A stretch of 64,000 nt of DNA from the NCBI GenBank assembly GCA_959347315.1, contig OY365809.1:7683023-7747022 (forward strand), in the 5' to 3' direction. Below the pieces are notes generated by a model. The model was not told where the DNA came from and did not search any database. It saw nothing but the letters and a program-made list of their open reading frames with translations. Source of the DNA: Bimastos eiseni. Its lineage: Eukaryota; Annelida; Clitellata; Crassiclitellata; Lumbricidae. Below, one piece after another: positions 24,901 through 35,180 of this stretch. The first letter of the stretch is position 1. Each line of letters starts with the position of its first letter. A program made the translations under genes and the position numbers.

Positions 24901-27900
24901 GTCTCTGTCTGGTTACCTACCCCCTCTATGTGATCCCCTTGACGGCCACCTTCTGCTCGATGGCGGCTATGTTAACAACCTGCCAGGTCTGGTCACTTGA
25001 TTATCATTTGGTGTCACATTAGTCTTGTGATGGGAAGAGCGCTTTGTAAATTCCTATTACTATTATTGTTACTATTACTATTATTATTGTTATATATTTA
25101 TTAAGCACCAGTATACATGACCAAGCATGAATCGATGACACTGGGCAATTATTGTGAATGCATGATTTGTTTATGGTACTTACACAGTTTTATTGTGATT
25201 TCTATTGTTTGCTGTGGACTAGATTTCTGGATGTCTTACTTGAGGCCTTTTGTTGTTAGCTGATGTTATGAAGGTAATGGGAGCACAAACAATATTTGCC
25301 ATCGACGTCGGAAGCCAGGATGAAACAGATCTCACAAATTATGGAGACCAACTGAGTGGCTGGTGGCTTCTCTGGAAGAGATGGTATCCGTGGGCACAGC
25401 CAGTTAAGGTCAGCCAACTCACCAGCTTCATTTTAGACAAATGAATTATCCATCAATATCTGAAGTATATTTCCTCCATATCTGAAGTTTATTTCCTGTA
25501 TTTGTTGGTGTATTCTTTTGCCTTGGTTTTTCCAATTGATTTAGTTTGATTTTGACTTAATTCTAAGAAACCATCATCATCATTATTAATGTTGCCATGG
25601 AAATCATTTAATTAGATTGCTATCAAGCTTTCAATGTGTTTTGTACCATTTGTAGACTAATCGCCGTTTTCAACCTTCCTGACAGTTGTAAATTATTTGT
25701 GACTGGATTATTGTTTTGGCTTTGACTTCATTTTTATGTTTTTGGATCCATTAGAATATTTTCGATCAGTGATCAAACAATGCCATTTTGTCAGATATCT
25801 CAATGATCTCCGTTTTTTTAATTTTGCTTTAATGCAACTACTTATGTTTTGGATTTGTCTTTTGTATGTCATTCATTCACTCATTTGAGCTTTTATATAG
25901 CACCCTTAACATGTCCACTCGGAGCTGCTCCCAAACCAACCATGATGATACAAATCAGTCTTATCAACTTGTACATCAAAGCCATATTACTTCTTGGCAG
26001 CAGTTGCTTTTCGTAGGGAGGGGGTGTGTTCTAGGCCAACAACTGGGAAGGCACGGTACTGTATGATTATACCAAGTCTTGTTGTTGACCATAAAGGTTA
26101 TTGCTTATGAGGTCTTAATGCTAGTCGTAACGTTGAATTTTACAAGGGTTGAAGATGTCAGAAACTTACAGAGTATTGTGGCATTCATTGCACTGAATTG
26201 ATAGAGTAGTTCAAGAGCCAGGGGCGGCGATCCTGGGGCCGAGGAGGACAATTCCCCCACCTTTTAAAGAGAGGGGACACGTGTAACGTGTGTCCCTCCC
26301 ACCTTTCCTACCCATCTCATTGGGTGTCCCCCCCACCTGTCCAACGAGATCACCGCCTCTGTCAAGAGCTGTTGATTACGAGTGGATCCTCCTCGTAATT
26401 TCCATTCAACTGTGAACTACGATAATAACTGAGGATAACAGTTCATTCATCCAACCCTGATTCTTGCAAATGTTGTGTTTCCATTTCTTTCAGGTTCCAA
26501 ACATGGCTGAGATCCAGTCGCGACTGGCTTACGTGTCTTGCGTGCGTCAGTTGGAGCAGGTGAAAGACAGCGGGTGCTGTGAATACGTTCGACCGGCAAT
26601 CGACAAGTACCACACACTGCAGTTCGGCAGTTTCGATGACATCTATGTAAGTGGTGTATGTTAGGAAAAGTGGCATTCTCTGTGTCTGCTGGTAGAATTT
26701 GTAAAGTTTTATGAGGAGTGTATTGAATGGCATTAGAAACTGCATTGAAATGTGTTCCAAGTGGGCGGGTAGCCACATTCCAATGACATGGTTATGTTCC
26801 TTATAGTATTCAGATACATGGTGGGAATAGAGGGAGCGCATGTTTCAATGTCTCTAATGCTGTTGGCTTGGGAGTAAAGAATCTCGTGAACATATGAAAT
26901 GGCAGTATACAAGAGAAAACATATGTAAAAGAACAACCTATGAATTTAGGAAATTGGTCTCTTTACCCAGAGAGAAACAAAGAGCCTCTGAAATTCACAT
27001 TTAGCCATCAGTGATTTATCCTTTTTATAATGTTAACTGAAATCTTGTAGCTGTAGCCTGAAATATTTCAAACTACAGAAGTGGTCTTAACCCTAACCAT
27101 AACCAAATATTTTTATTGATCAGCAAAGTAGTTGAACATAGAAATTACATTACAAACAAAGATACGAAACACAATACAACAAGACATTTTAGCTTAACAG
27201 GGTTATGTAAGGGACATATCAATAGGGAAAGGGAAAGAAGAACCCTAAAGGACCCAAAGGATCCCGCTAGCCGGGCCTACCTTTGCACAAAATGTTAAAT
27301 AGCGACAGGACAAACAAATTGCAGAAGTTTTGTTGTCTTAGCTAGTTAACTAATCTGTTTTATGTAAACAAACCTTCAATGGTGATAATGGCAGATAAGT
27401 GCTGATGACTAAGGAGATTCAGTGAACTCAGTGACAGTAGTAAATAGGAGTTCTTTAAACAAATTTATTAAACATACCCATATTTTGTGATTGTCTTATT
27501 TCAATGGGCATCTTCTTCCATTCATTAGAACCCGTATATTTGGAGAATAGACGAAATTTATATAAATTGATTAGAGAAGTTTGGTGGTAATAAATTATTA
27601 GCATATTTATACATGAATTCATTAGATTCGAGCCATGTTATTTGATGAAGACTAGTTAACATGTTGTTGGAGGGCCAATGATGAACCTTATAGGGACCTT
27701 ACTTTATCATGTGATTGTTTTACATAATTTAATTTATGAAATTGAATGATAAATTATTTATGCTACCTACTTGTTGTATTTAATTGAATGACAGGAAGTT
27801 GGTTATGCCCACGGAAAGACGCTCCTGGTGGAATGGGAGAAGGCTGGTCGTATAAAGGACCTCTTCACCGAAAGACATGCAGAATCCATTCCAACTGTGA

Positions 27901-29297
27901 ATAAGGTCAGCTCTTGTCTCTAATATCGATTGCTGTCAAAGTTCTTTGACACGGGTTGACCAAAATGTCAGACATTTTTTGTTTCGAAGTTGCTTATGAA
28001 GGTACCAATGTTCAACAAATTGGAGGTGATCGTGTCAAATGCTTTTCTTATTGGACATAAACTCCAATCAGGCCTCCGACAGATATTCCGGGCCCATAGG
28101 CAGAGAAATTCCAAGTTCATATGTAGAGCAATCAGAGGCCTATTAGACGGAAGTGGTCGTGTTCTGTAGCATGCAATGCATGAAGTTTGAACTGATTATT
28201 CTTCTTAGGTATCAGTAATATCGTATGCAAATAAGCATAAATCATCAACTATGTATAACTATTATAATATTTTTCATAAGTTGATTGTGGGTCCAGTTCG
28301 GGCCTCTTAAAATCGCTGTGCCCCTGGGCATATCCCCCTTTGGGCAGGCCTAACTCCAATGTCGGTATCCAGTGACTGATTTGGGTTGTTGCAGAAGTGT
28401 TTAATTGTCGTGTAAGACAGAGTATGTTGTGGTTTTGGTTGGTCGTGTATGCTTTTCTTTCTGTTGGTTTTATTGTGTGTGTTGTTCTGTCTTGCAACAG
28501 AGCATAATCCCTGCAGAAGCAAATTTCACGGATTTGGCGGAGCTCATCTCACGAATTGACGATCCGAAGAGCGCAAACGCCGCTGTCACTGCGTCTCGTA
28601 GTGATGGCGCCAACTTTTGCATCTCTGAAGGAGGCACAGGTGGGTGGAGATATCTTCCATGTATTATTAAAAAATAATGCAAGATACCATACCTGACTTC
28701 ATGGTATTCCACCTTTTCCTTTGCATAACTCCTTCCTTCTTGTTAGTTGAAAAAACTACAGCAATTTTTTTAATTCTTCAGTGTGCGGTAAAAGTTGCTT
28801 TGTTTCGATAAAAAGTTGGTCTTAAATATAGCAGCTTTCTTCTTTATTAATCAGTGCTAATAGATTCCCTGAGTTTAATATCTTGTATTTAATATATGCA
28901 AATTCCTTGCGATTGATCTTAGATGAGGATGATAAGATATCTGTTACTTCTGAGCCGATCGTTTCCCTCAACTCTCCAAAGGTCTGCCACAGAAACCGAG
29001 CTGGGTCCGAAGGAGCATCACCGGGATCAGCATCCGCTTCCAGCGCAGAGGATGATGAAGATGATGATGACGAAGTATGCTCACCTATTTTCTCGATTAT
29101 TATGTTACGCTTTTCTATGTATGTATGTATGAATGTGTGTATATATGCGACTGACAACGTTGTAAGGGGCTGTAGCAAGGTTGCTTAGCATGGCAATCTA
29201 AACCATCTAAACAGGTAAGTAATTAAGTATTAAATTTAATTCACAGTTACACAATCAAAGTGAAATGTGCACTTTTAGTGTTATTGATTAGTGTTGA

Positions 29298-29329
<32 letters not shown>

Positions 29330-30302
29330 GTTATGTATTTATTAGATACTGCTGGCTTATAGCAATGGTTAGATAACCTTGTAGAGGTTTCGCACAATAT
29401 ACTGTTATGACACAATACAATGCAAGTATGATGGAGCAAAATGTTCAGTGATTCTGTGGATGTAATTAGTTAGCAGGTTTAGTTATTAAGAGGATTTAAA
29501 TAGTGTGCCTTCAAGACCATCTACTGCATCCTGTTATTGGATACCAAGTCTTCGAGAGCCAACTCAATCCACTCTACATGTTGAATACTTCGGTGATTGG
29601 CAAATGCACACTGGTACCAACATGTTATGAAGGAGGGTTAACAAAGTCTTATTAACTTACTCAGTCATGTTTGCTCTTCAGGAATGTGTGTTAAGTTAAT
29701 TAATACACACATAATGTGGGACCTTTATTGTGCAATCTATTTTACAGTGCTCAGACAGAAAGGTGAAATTTTGATGATCTCTGTGAACCTGAATAGATGT
29801 TTGATTTACACAAAATGAACAGTATAGGACGTGGTACAGAAACTTTGAAAATTGTCTCAAGGTGACCGTTCTACTAAGCCGAGCATTGCTTGCTAATTGA
29901 AGAACTTTTGTCATCTTGAACTTTCATGCTGCCTAGGATAGTATCGACGACTATACTTTTGTGAGTTACTGAAAATAGAGACGTACTTAAAAGTGCTTAA
30001 TTGAGTGTGTAGATACTTACTTAGTTGATCTTACTTCAGAAAGAGTTTAGGTATAGGGTTAAATTTTAAATTCTTTTCATTCATCTAAAATTATCGTGGT
30101 TTCTTTTTAGTATCACGCATCTGACAACAATCTTCCTCCGCTGACCAGCAATCTCGTGATGCAAGAGACCGAGCATAATGCCGCTTCCGGCTTTCCACCC
30201 AAAGAAGCCAGCAACAAGTCAACCTCTGATGATGCACCTTCAGAGGTTGATCTTCAGCACAGAAGTCTGTTTGAGATAACTGGTCAGGAAGTTCGCTCAT
30301 AG
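3877..30302 (+). CDS. PNPLA6: Neuropathy target esterase / patatin-like phospholipase (PNPLA6/7 type), 36 exons, start exon not found
   Basis: The family hydrolyses phosphatidylcholine and lysophosphatidylcholine at the cytosolic face of the ER and is the target of neuropathic organophosphates. I traced 36 exons with GT-AG borders whose phases all match. They give 4,242 coding bases, about 1,413 residues, close to the usual length of roughly 1,330-1,430. Order: membrane anchor, three cNMP-binding-like domains, patatin domain with GGTSIGS and DGG, acidic variable tail, TAG at 30300-30302. Numbering here starts at the 3877 exon because the short N-terminal exon is missing. Most invertebrates have one gene ancestral to vertebrate PNPLA6 and PNPLA7, so the symbol is provisional. 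No frameshift or internal stop was seen. The introns hold SINE, MITE and LINE debris but leave splice borders intact. Confidence 0.95.
6398..8705 (+). CDS. PNPLA6: NTE exons: first cyclic-nucleotide-binding-like domain
   Basis: Exons 6398-6557, 6898-6978, 7481-7542, 8082-8148 and 8625-8705, about residues 130-280. The domain begins with [16 protein letters not shown] and continues with the beta-roll signature [20 protein letters not shown]. It ends with the helix [20 protein letters not shown], nearly identical in wording to fly Swiss cheese and human NTE. The domain is thought to be regulatory or structural; cyclic nucleotide binding has not been convincingly shown for NTE. Introns fall at phases 2, 0, 0, 2 and 0. 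Confidence 0.92.
9079..11031 (+). CDS. PNPLA6: NTE exons: low-conservation linker between cNMP domains 1 and 2
   Basis: Exons 9079-9149, 9278-9320, 9454-9625, 10383-10451 and 10934-11031, about residues 281-431. They were chosen because each has a good acceptor and donor, stays open, and joins its neighbours in phase (0, 2, 0, 1, 1, 0). Homology gives little help, since this region varies in length in all NTEs. The 10383 exon encodes a Ser/Lys/Thr-rich stretch ([16 protein letters not shown]) that looks like a phosphorylation-prone linker. The 9079 and 9278 exons are the least certain and could be skipped without breaking the frame only if both are skipped together. Confidence 0.65.
12106..14783 (+). 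CDS. PNPLA6: NTE exons: second cNMP-binding-like domain
   Basis: Exons 12106-12294, 12956-13033, 13878-13952 and 14650-14783, about residues 432-589. The first holds a helical lead-in ([20 protein letters not shown]). The beta roll follows with [19 protein letters not shown] and [30 protein letters not shown] matches the conserved second-domain core of the family. The last exon ends in NDFYM, with the Met codon split AT|G across the intron. Confidence 0.93.
14485..14534 (+). repeat. 12-bp tandem repeat, about four copies
   Basis: The unit TGACTATGTTTA is repeated about four times in the intron before the 14650 exon. A looser ATG/TGGCTATG-rich stretch follows the next exon at about 14975-15085. 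Confidence 0.9.
15480..17178 (+). CDS. PNPLA6: NTE exons: third cNMP-binding-like domain
   Basis: Exons 15480-15611, 16121-16294 and 17030-17178, about residues 590-741. Conserved blocks: [59 protein letters not shown] and [20 protein letters not shown]. This is the best conserved of the three cNMP domains, and the wording leaves no doubt about family. The 15611 donor lies in a triplicated splice-site repeat, described separately. Confidence 0.95.
15601..15669 (+). repeat. Tandem triplication of a 5' splice site
   Basis: The exon end and donor CTCTCTACAG|GTAAGATGT appears three times in a row with about 24-bp spacing. The first copy is the true exon border at 15611/15612. Use of either downstream donor would read AGG TAA and bring an in-frame stop into the NTE message. 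Confidence 0.9.
17341..17488 (+). repeat. 48-bp tandem repeat, three copies
   Basis: Three near-identical 48-bp units, recognisable by CCATGTTATGACCCTCTCC at 17351, 17399 and 17447. The unit length is a multiple of three, so it keeps an open frame, but it lies in an NTE intron and abuts a LINE remnant. Confidence 0.92.
17490..17900 (+). pseudogene. LINE reverse-transcriptase C-terminal remnant
   Basis: Broken translations recall the C-terminal third of CR1/L2-type LINE polymerases: a DH-x-N-x-I-like start, [12 protein letters not shown], then [20 protein letters not shown], which corresponds to the widely conserved HWLPIxxRIxFK block. The frame changes at least twice, so it is dead. It sits in the intron between the 17030 and 18211 exons. 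Clade not determined. Confidence 0.6.
18211..21084 (+). CDS. PNPLA6: NTE exons: region between the third cNMP domain and the patatin domain
   Basis: Exons 18211-18336, 19104-19167, 19801-19969 and 20902-21084, about residues 742-922. Blocks such as [59 protein letters not shown] and [20 protein letters not shown] match the NTE-specific pre-catalytic region. Together with the catalytic domain this corresponds to the recombinant esterase fragment known from human NTE work. The donor after 19167 (GTTTTT) is weak but required by phase. Confidence 0.94.
18708..18792 (+). ncRNA. Long near-perfect hairpin, pre-miRNA-like or miniature palindrome
   Basis: Arms 18708-18746 and 18754-18792 (39 nt each) are reverse complements with two differences, separated by a 7-nt loop. 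Transcribed on the plus strand, one difference is a G-U wobble and the other a C-A mismatch. It lies in the NTE intron between exons 18211-18336 and 19104-19167. Size and pairing fit an intronic microRNA precursor, but the near-perfect pairing also fits a small palindromic transposon. No known miRNA seed is claimed. Confidence 0.45.
18918..18967. repeat. TA microsatellite
   Basis: Alternating TA/TG run in the NTE intron, shortly after the hairpin. Confidence 0.9.
21818..26646 (+). CDS. PNPLA6: NTE exons: patatin catalytic domain
   Basis: Exons 21818-21936, 22769-22925, 23363-23426, 24296-24418, 24870-24986, 25260-25408 and 26494-26646, about residues 923-1216. All active-site elements are present: the oxyanion-hole loop GGGGARG (957-963), nucleophile Ser987 in GGTSIGS (codon 22842-22844), and catalytic Asp1107 in [10 protein letters not shown]. 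The first exon also carries [31 protein letters not shown] and [18 protein letters not shown] are NTE hallmarks distal to the dyad. The enzyme should be active as a lysophospholipase/esterase (inference from intact residues). Introns split the Gly-rich loop from the Ser motif. Confidence 0.96.
22520..22560 (+). repeat. Interstitial telomere-like repeat (TTAGGG type)
   Basis: About six TTAGGG-type units, several with one-base changes, lie inside the NTE intron before the Ser-motif exon. TTAGGG is the usual metazoan telomere unit outside insects and some other groups. Confidence 0.8.
22573..22672 (+). repeat. 24-bp minisatellite next to the telomere-like repeat
   Basis: Three complete 24-bp units containing ACTGATTGGCCAAGGCT plus a diverged leading copy. 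Each unit contains CTGATTGGCCAA, which has an ATTGG (CCAAT-box) core. Confidence 0.9.
26219..26361. mobile_element. hAT-type miniature element (143 bp) with perfect 8-bp target duplication
   Basis: The ends are CAGGGGCGGCGATC and, read from the other side, CAGAGGCGGTGATC, a 14-bp terminal inverted repeat with two mismatches. The element is flanked by identical TCAAGAGC at 26211-26218 and 26362-26369. The 8-bp duplication and CAGRGG termini are hallmarks of the hAT superfamily. There is no coding capacity. It lies in the NTE intron before the 26494 exon. Confidence 0.88.
27795..30302 (+). CDS. PNPLA6: NTE exons: C-terminal tail and stop
   Basis: Exons 27795-27905, 28501-28639, 28923-29074 and 30111-30302. 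[18 protein letters not shown] and [14 protein letters not shown] are conserved in NTE. After them the sequence becomes species-specific: a Ser/Ala-rich stretch, an acidic run ([12 protein letters not shown]) and a polar tail ending ITGQEVRS before TAG. The acidic cluster in the tail is also typical of the fly and human proteins. The final exon is supported by an open frame, a strong polypyrimidine tract before 30111 and matching phase 0, rather than by homology. Confidence 0.85.
28069..28352. mobile_element. Miniature DNA transposon (284 bp) with 8-bp target duplication
   Basis: Flanked by identical ACTCCAAT at 28061-28068 and 28353-28360, possibly 9 bp with one more A. The termini are CAGGCCTCC and, inverted, TAGGCCTGC, a short inverted repeat. 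No open frame of note. The 8-bp duplication suggests hAT. The right half (about 28260-28352) is similar to sequence near 34610-34715, so this is a family with at least two copies here. It lies in the NTE intron between the 27795 and 28501 exons. Confidence 0.75.
29301..29331 (+). repeat. ATT microsatellite
   Basis: About nine ATT units followed by GTTATGTATTTATTAGATACTG. That flank resembles the sequence after the similar ATT run near 25060-25110, so both may be tails of one repeat family. Confidence 0.8.
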
Positions 30303-31430
30303 CTCCCGCGTGTCTTCAGTACAACACAATATAATACAACTGTAGTATTGTATTGGCTGCTCTCTAGTCCAGAATGCTTTAGAGCCAGCACTGTGTTGTT
30401 TCATTGCTATGAACCTTTCATCAGTAAAGGCATATATGCAATGCAATTGAATGCTGATCAGACATCTTTTAAGAACATCTGTAAAGGTGTTGTAGATGTT
30501 TCACAATACTATGCATCATCATCATCATCATCAGCTGAAATTAGTTACACTCAGACTTTACGGCAGTTTCAGGGGACAAGCTGATATTCGTAACGTTTTG
30601 CTGCCTGTTTTGAGTTAATTTCCAAGTGCATACTCTGGTTTTTGTTGCCTTTTCTTTAAAGTTGTCTGTGACTCAGTAGATATTTTATACACTATGTGAC
30701 GTTTGTTACATAGATGTTTTGATTCTGTACGTTCTTCATGTGGTGCTGATTTTGACAATTCACTGCAGGGTAGTTAAGTTTCTATTGCAGGGTAGGCAGA
30801 GGACCTGAGCACTCCTTGCCTTCTCAATCTCTTCGATCTTTTTAACACCAGGATGTAGAGTGTTGACTGTTTATTAAATGCCTCTGTGAATGCTATGATT
30901 GTTAGTCTGTATATTATGGTGACTCGGTGGTTTAAATGTGAATAGTCTATAGTCTGCATTCTTCGTATATTTATGTTTTTGATGTTGTGTGCCTGTTACA
31001 GTGAAACTAAATGTATTACAATATTCAATATGACACTTGTCTTACAAATCAAAAGTTTTTGTTTCATGATGCTAAACTATCCTGGAACTCAACTTTGCTC
31101 ACTTTCTGTTCATAGTTTTATCCATTTTTCAAATCTTCAATCAAGAATTCAGGTTGTTGTGATACTGATTATCAGGAACTTCTTCTTCCATTAGTGTTGT
31201 CAGTTGTGATTTTTCATGCCAAGGATCTCATGTCTGTGATTCTCTGTGATAAAACTAATTTTCTCATTGATGTCATTTGGAAAATATCTACCTTAGGCCT
31301 AACCACCAACAGAAGCTCAAACATTAAGACAGGAAACCAACTGAAAGTCTTTGAGTTTGTGAAATAGTTTTGTAACATAATATAATATAAATCTTTAAGA
31401 CATTTTCAGTGCTAATAAAACCATGTCATG
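30303..31430 (+). promoter_or_regulatory. PNPLA6: NTE 3' untranslated region
   Basis: AT-rich non-coding sequence after the TAG stop, containing a short ATC run at about 30515-30530. The likely polyadenylation signal is AATAAA at 31414-31419, about 1.1 kb after the stop. No strong canonical AATAAA nearer the stop was noticed. Confidence 0.55.
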
Positions 31431-32063
31431 GAGACCAGCTTGTATATCTTAGTCAAGTCTGCATCATCCAAGCATCCATTTTGGTTGTGGTGCCAGGTCA
31501 GAATCCGGGGAGGTCAAGCTGAGGTAATAGCACCAACAGTGGCAGAAATAGCAATAGCAAGAACAAAAATAACAGAATCAACATTAACTTTAGCAACAGT
31601 GGCAATGATGACAACATTTAATCGATATAACAGAAAGAGATGTCCGTGTGTACCATGCGTCATTTGCTAGATGGCGCCACGAGATGTCGAAGGCATCCAA
31701 TTATTACCCAAATCATCAACTTCTGCCTCTCTACTTCCCGATGATATTAAAACACTCTCGTCTCTCTCAAGCGTTTGATGAACTTTGGACATACGCTCTG
31801 ACTTGTTTCAGAATTAAACCTAGGAATCTATATTGCTCGTGAACAAACTGGATTTATATCGTGTCAGTTTTTAGTTGTGATGTAAATTTATATTTTGTAA
31901 CGATGACAATGTTTACGTCATCATTTGCGACCTCTTGACTATTAAATACTCTTTAATAATCGTCAAGAATGTTTACAGAATCATAATAAGTAATTTGTTA
32001 TTGATAAATGATTAGAACTTAGTCGATAGTATTCTACTCTGTTTTGATGAACTTTAAGTTAAA
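31431..32063 (+). promoter_or_regulatory. Interval between NTE and MOSMO; probable MOSMO promoter and 5' UTR
   Basis: Only about 650 bp separate the NTE poly(A) signal from the MOSMO start codon, so this interval should carry the MOSMO promoter. It contains GCTAGATGGCGCCAC (31667-31681), which resembles a CTCF or YY1-type site, and TTACGTCA (31913-31920), a CREB/ATF-type site. No TATA box is evident at a sensible distance. The assignment is positional inference. Confidence 0.4.
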
Positions 32064-35000
32064 ATGGATAAGTTGAGTATTATATCAGGGGCGTTGTTTC
32101 TTGCCGCCGACGTTTTTGCAATCGCTAGTCTCTGTATGCCTAACTGGATTGTCTCCATCAGCAGCGGTAAGACTATTGATGAACAGACTAAAAAAAAGCT
32201 CTGAATTTTTTCGTTCAAGTTCCCCGTTTACGAAAGTTCTTGGCAATAGACAGACACTTCTCTATTCAAAGCCGTCCTATTTGACGAGAGCCATTTGCTC
32301 AGATCCCTTTTTATCAACTGTAGTTTGAAGCCGTCTGACTGTCTTGCCTGTCTGACTTTCGGAATCTTTAGCTTTGAAACTTCATATCTCGTATGTTATG
32401 GCACAACTCTTAATTGGCTATTTCTTACCATCAAATTTTGTGTTTGTAATGACACAGCTAATTTAGCAGCTTTAGGTATGTCTAAGCTTTTTGAAATTTG
32501 GCAGAAACACTAATTCCAGGGTTTGCTTCATAATGAAACTTCATGATCACTGCAAGCAATTTAATAAATTCCACAGGAGAAACAAGAAAAGTGATCGTGA
32601 AGGCAGACCAAGAAGCGTCCAAAAGCAACCTTATTTAACTCTTCAATGTTACTACCTGCAACTTATTATCAATAATGACAATTGATGAAGTTATGCATTT
32701 CCTCACTCTGCAAAGGGATTGTCTTCTCTTGCAACATGACATGCATCAATGTGTTGCTCGCTAGGAAGGAGAGGAAGAGTGAGTTAGCAATTTCTTAGCT
32801 TTTAATAAAATTTGCATCTAACACTCTGGTCATCTTGGCACTGTTCAATTTTGCCGTAATTGTAATTTCCAAGCTTCTAATGCGCCACTTGAAAGTCAAG
32901 CGTGGGCACCAGGTTATTCACGTGCACTGCATTTGTTCCATCTTCCTGTTGCCAATCAATTGCATACTGTTTCGACTCTGAAGGTCGGTCCATCTTTTGG
33001 ATTCGGCGGCTGCTTCAGAATCTCACTCCTCCTATAGCTCGTTGTCTTCCTACTCCGCTGATTGTGACGAGGAGTTCCATGCTCATGGTCTTTGCTTGAA
33101 TTCTCAGCCAAATTGAGCCCAAGATCAACAGCATGCTTACAGATCCAATGTCACTGTCGCTGTATAAATTATGCAGTTCAAAAACATATTTTTGCCCTGA
33201 AATGGGTTCCACATAAATTGTTTGCAAATATCCGATGAGACGTAATTTCTTGAGTGTTTTGGTTGCTTTTGAAAGGAAGCGTGGTTTCACATCCCCATGG
33301 CATGTTCTAGTGCTTTATGGTGGAAGGTTTTCCTATGCTATTTATTCACTTTGTTACTAAGCACTGACTTACTTCAGCGGAATCAATGAACTGTGGTAGG
33401 TCGCAGAACTACATTCCATCTAAGTATGGGACAGTCATATTGTTTATTATGGTGATCAGTTGTGACTGGACTGATGGAGACCTCTACTGGTAAACACATC
33501 GCTGACATGCGTCTGTTCTATCCCAAGCCATGCGATGATCTCACTAGCAGTGTACAGTTGATGCAGAGACGTTATGGCCAAGTTGGCTGTGGGAGCAAGT
33601 ATCGGATAGAAGAGAAAACTTTAGATGGTTTTGACAGGTTCTGCACCCTTCTCTAACAATCAGAAAGACACGAATCTGAAAAAAGATGCTAAGGTCTATA
33701 ATTTCTTACACTTTGAGATGTATCTAAGAGTCGTTCTTTTTTTCCGATTCCTAGACCAACAAGAAGTGAAACTGCATTGATTGCTTGATTGGAGGTCTTA
33801 GCAGCATGACTGCATTGCTGATAACTGTTGAATATATTTTGTTGTTTAGCACCTAATTATGTTGTATATGTGTGTGTTTTTTTCCAGGCAACACGTACAT
33901 CGGTCTGCTTCAGACATGTCTGACAATATACAATCGTCAGATGGACTGCTTCACTCCAAGTGACATTCAGCCGGAGTGGTTGCTAACCTTCATGTTTATT
34001 GCATCTGGAATCGCCTGTGTCACCATTACGATCATCATGCTCAGTCTGTCCTACTGGAAGTACGATGTCATGAAGTATGCGCGCTGGCTGGGCTTCATTG
34101 CAAGTAAGATCTGTGTTTGTCAGTGTGTATCAGTGTATATTCTGGTTTGCAGGTGAACAGATGTGGGTGATTACGAATGTGGTGACTGGGGTTAGGAGAG
34201 TTAGGTGTAGATGCATGTGCTGTTGAAATGTCCAAAAGCACATACTTTTTTTATGATTTCTTGAAAGTTTTCTAAATGTGGGTATTTTATAAATATATTA
34301 TAAATTTATTGACATTAATAACCGCAATGATGAGTTTCCACATTCGACAGGTTGACTTCAGATTGAAATGATGCTGTTGAACTATCCTCTATCATGATTC
34401 CGTTACTGGCTTACTGCACCATCCTGTAACTACTGATGTCATCAAAATCACTTTGCACTTTAGCTCATCATGTTTTGTAGATTCTGAAATTGCCACAAAT
34501 GTGTTGGGTGGCGGATGGATCTCAACACATACTTTAAGTTTAAGCTGATTGTAGTTAGGTGTCAGTAATTTTATATTTAAAAAGAAAACGATCATAAACT
34601 TTCTATAACAGATTATAATATTTTTTATATGCTGATTGTGGGCCCAAGCCTTTCCCATAAAAATCGTCAGGTCCTTTGGCATTGGTCCCTCCCCCATCCT
34701 CTCTTGGCAAGCCTGGCTTTGTGACTTAATTCAAATCTGTTTGCTGTATCTGGTTTAACTTTATTGTAATCAAATCGGTGTTTTTTGACTCTATTTATTT
34801 TATTTATGGAACCTTGTTTCAGTGTTGTATTGTTGAGTTACTTTTTCAACTTTATTTTATCGCTGCATCAGACTTTACCAGCTTCAGTGTCTCAAATCCG
34901 TCTTCTGCTGAAATGTGAACTTCTGACAGAATCAATTTACTTACCTTGGGAGTCTTGTCTAAATCTTGGCATTCTTGTCCAGTTGTCATATTCTCCACTT

Positions 35001-35111
35001 CTGTTCAAGAATTGGGTGTTATCTTTGATCATGAGCTAAAACTTTGCAATCGTGTCAACATAGCCGTCAATCTTGCTGTTGTCATTTCGTCATTTCATTT
35101 ATAACATATTT

Positions 35112-35180
<69 letters not shown>

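Noticed and set aside
26443..26841. Antisense open frames of 109-132 codons
   Set aside because: They lie opposite the NTE exon at 26494-26646 and arise from its codon structure.
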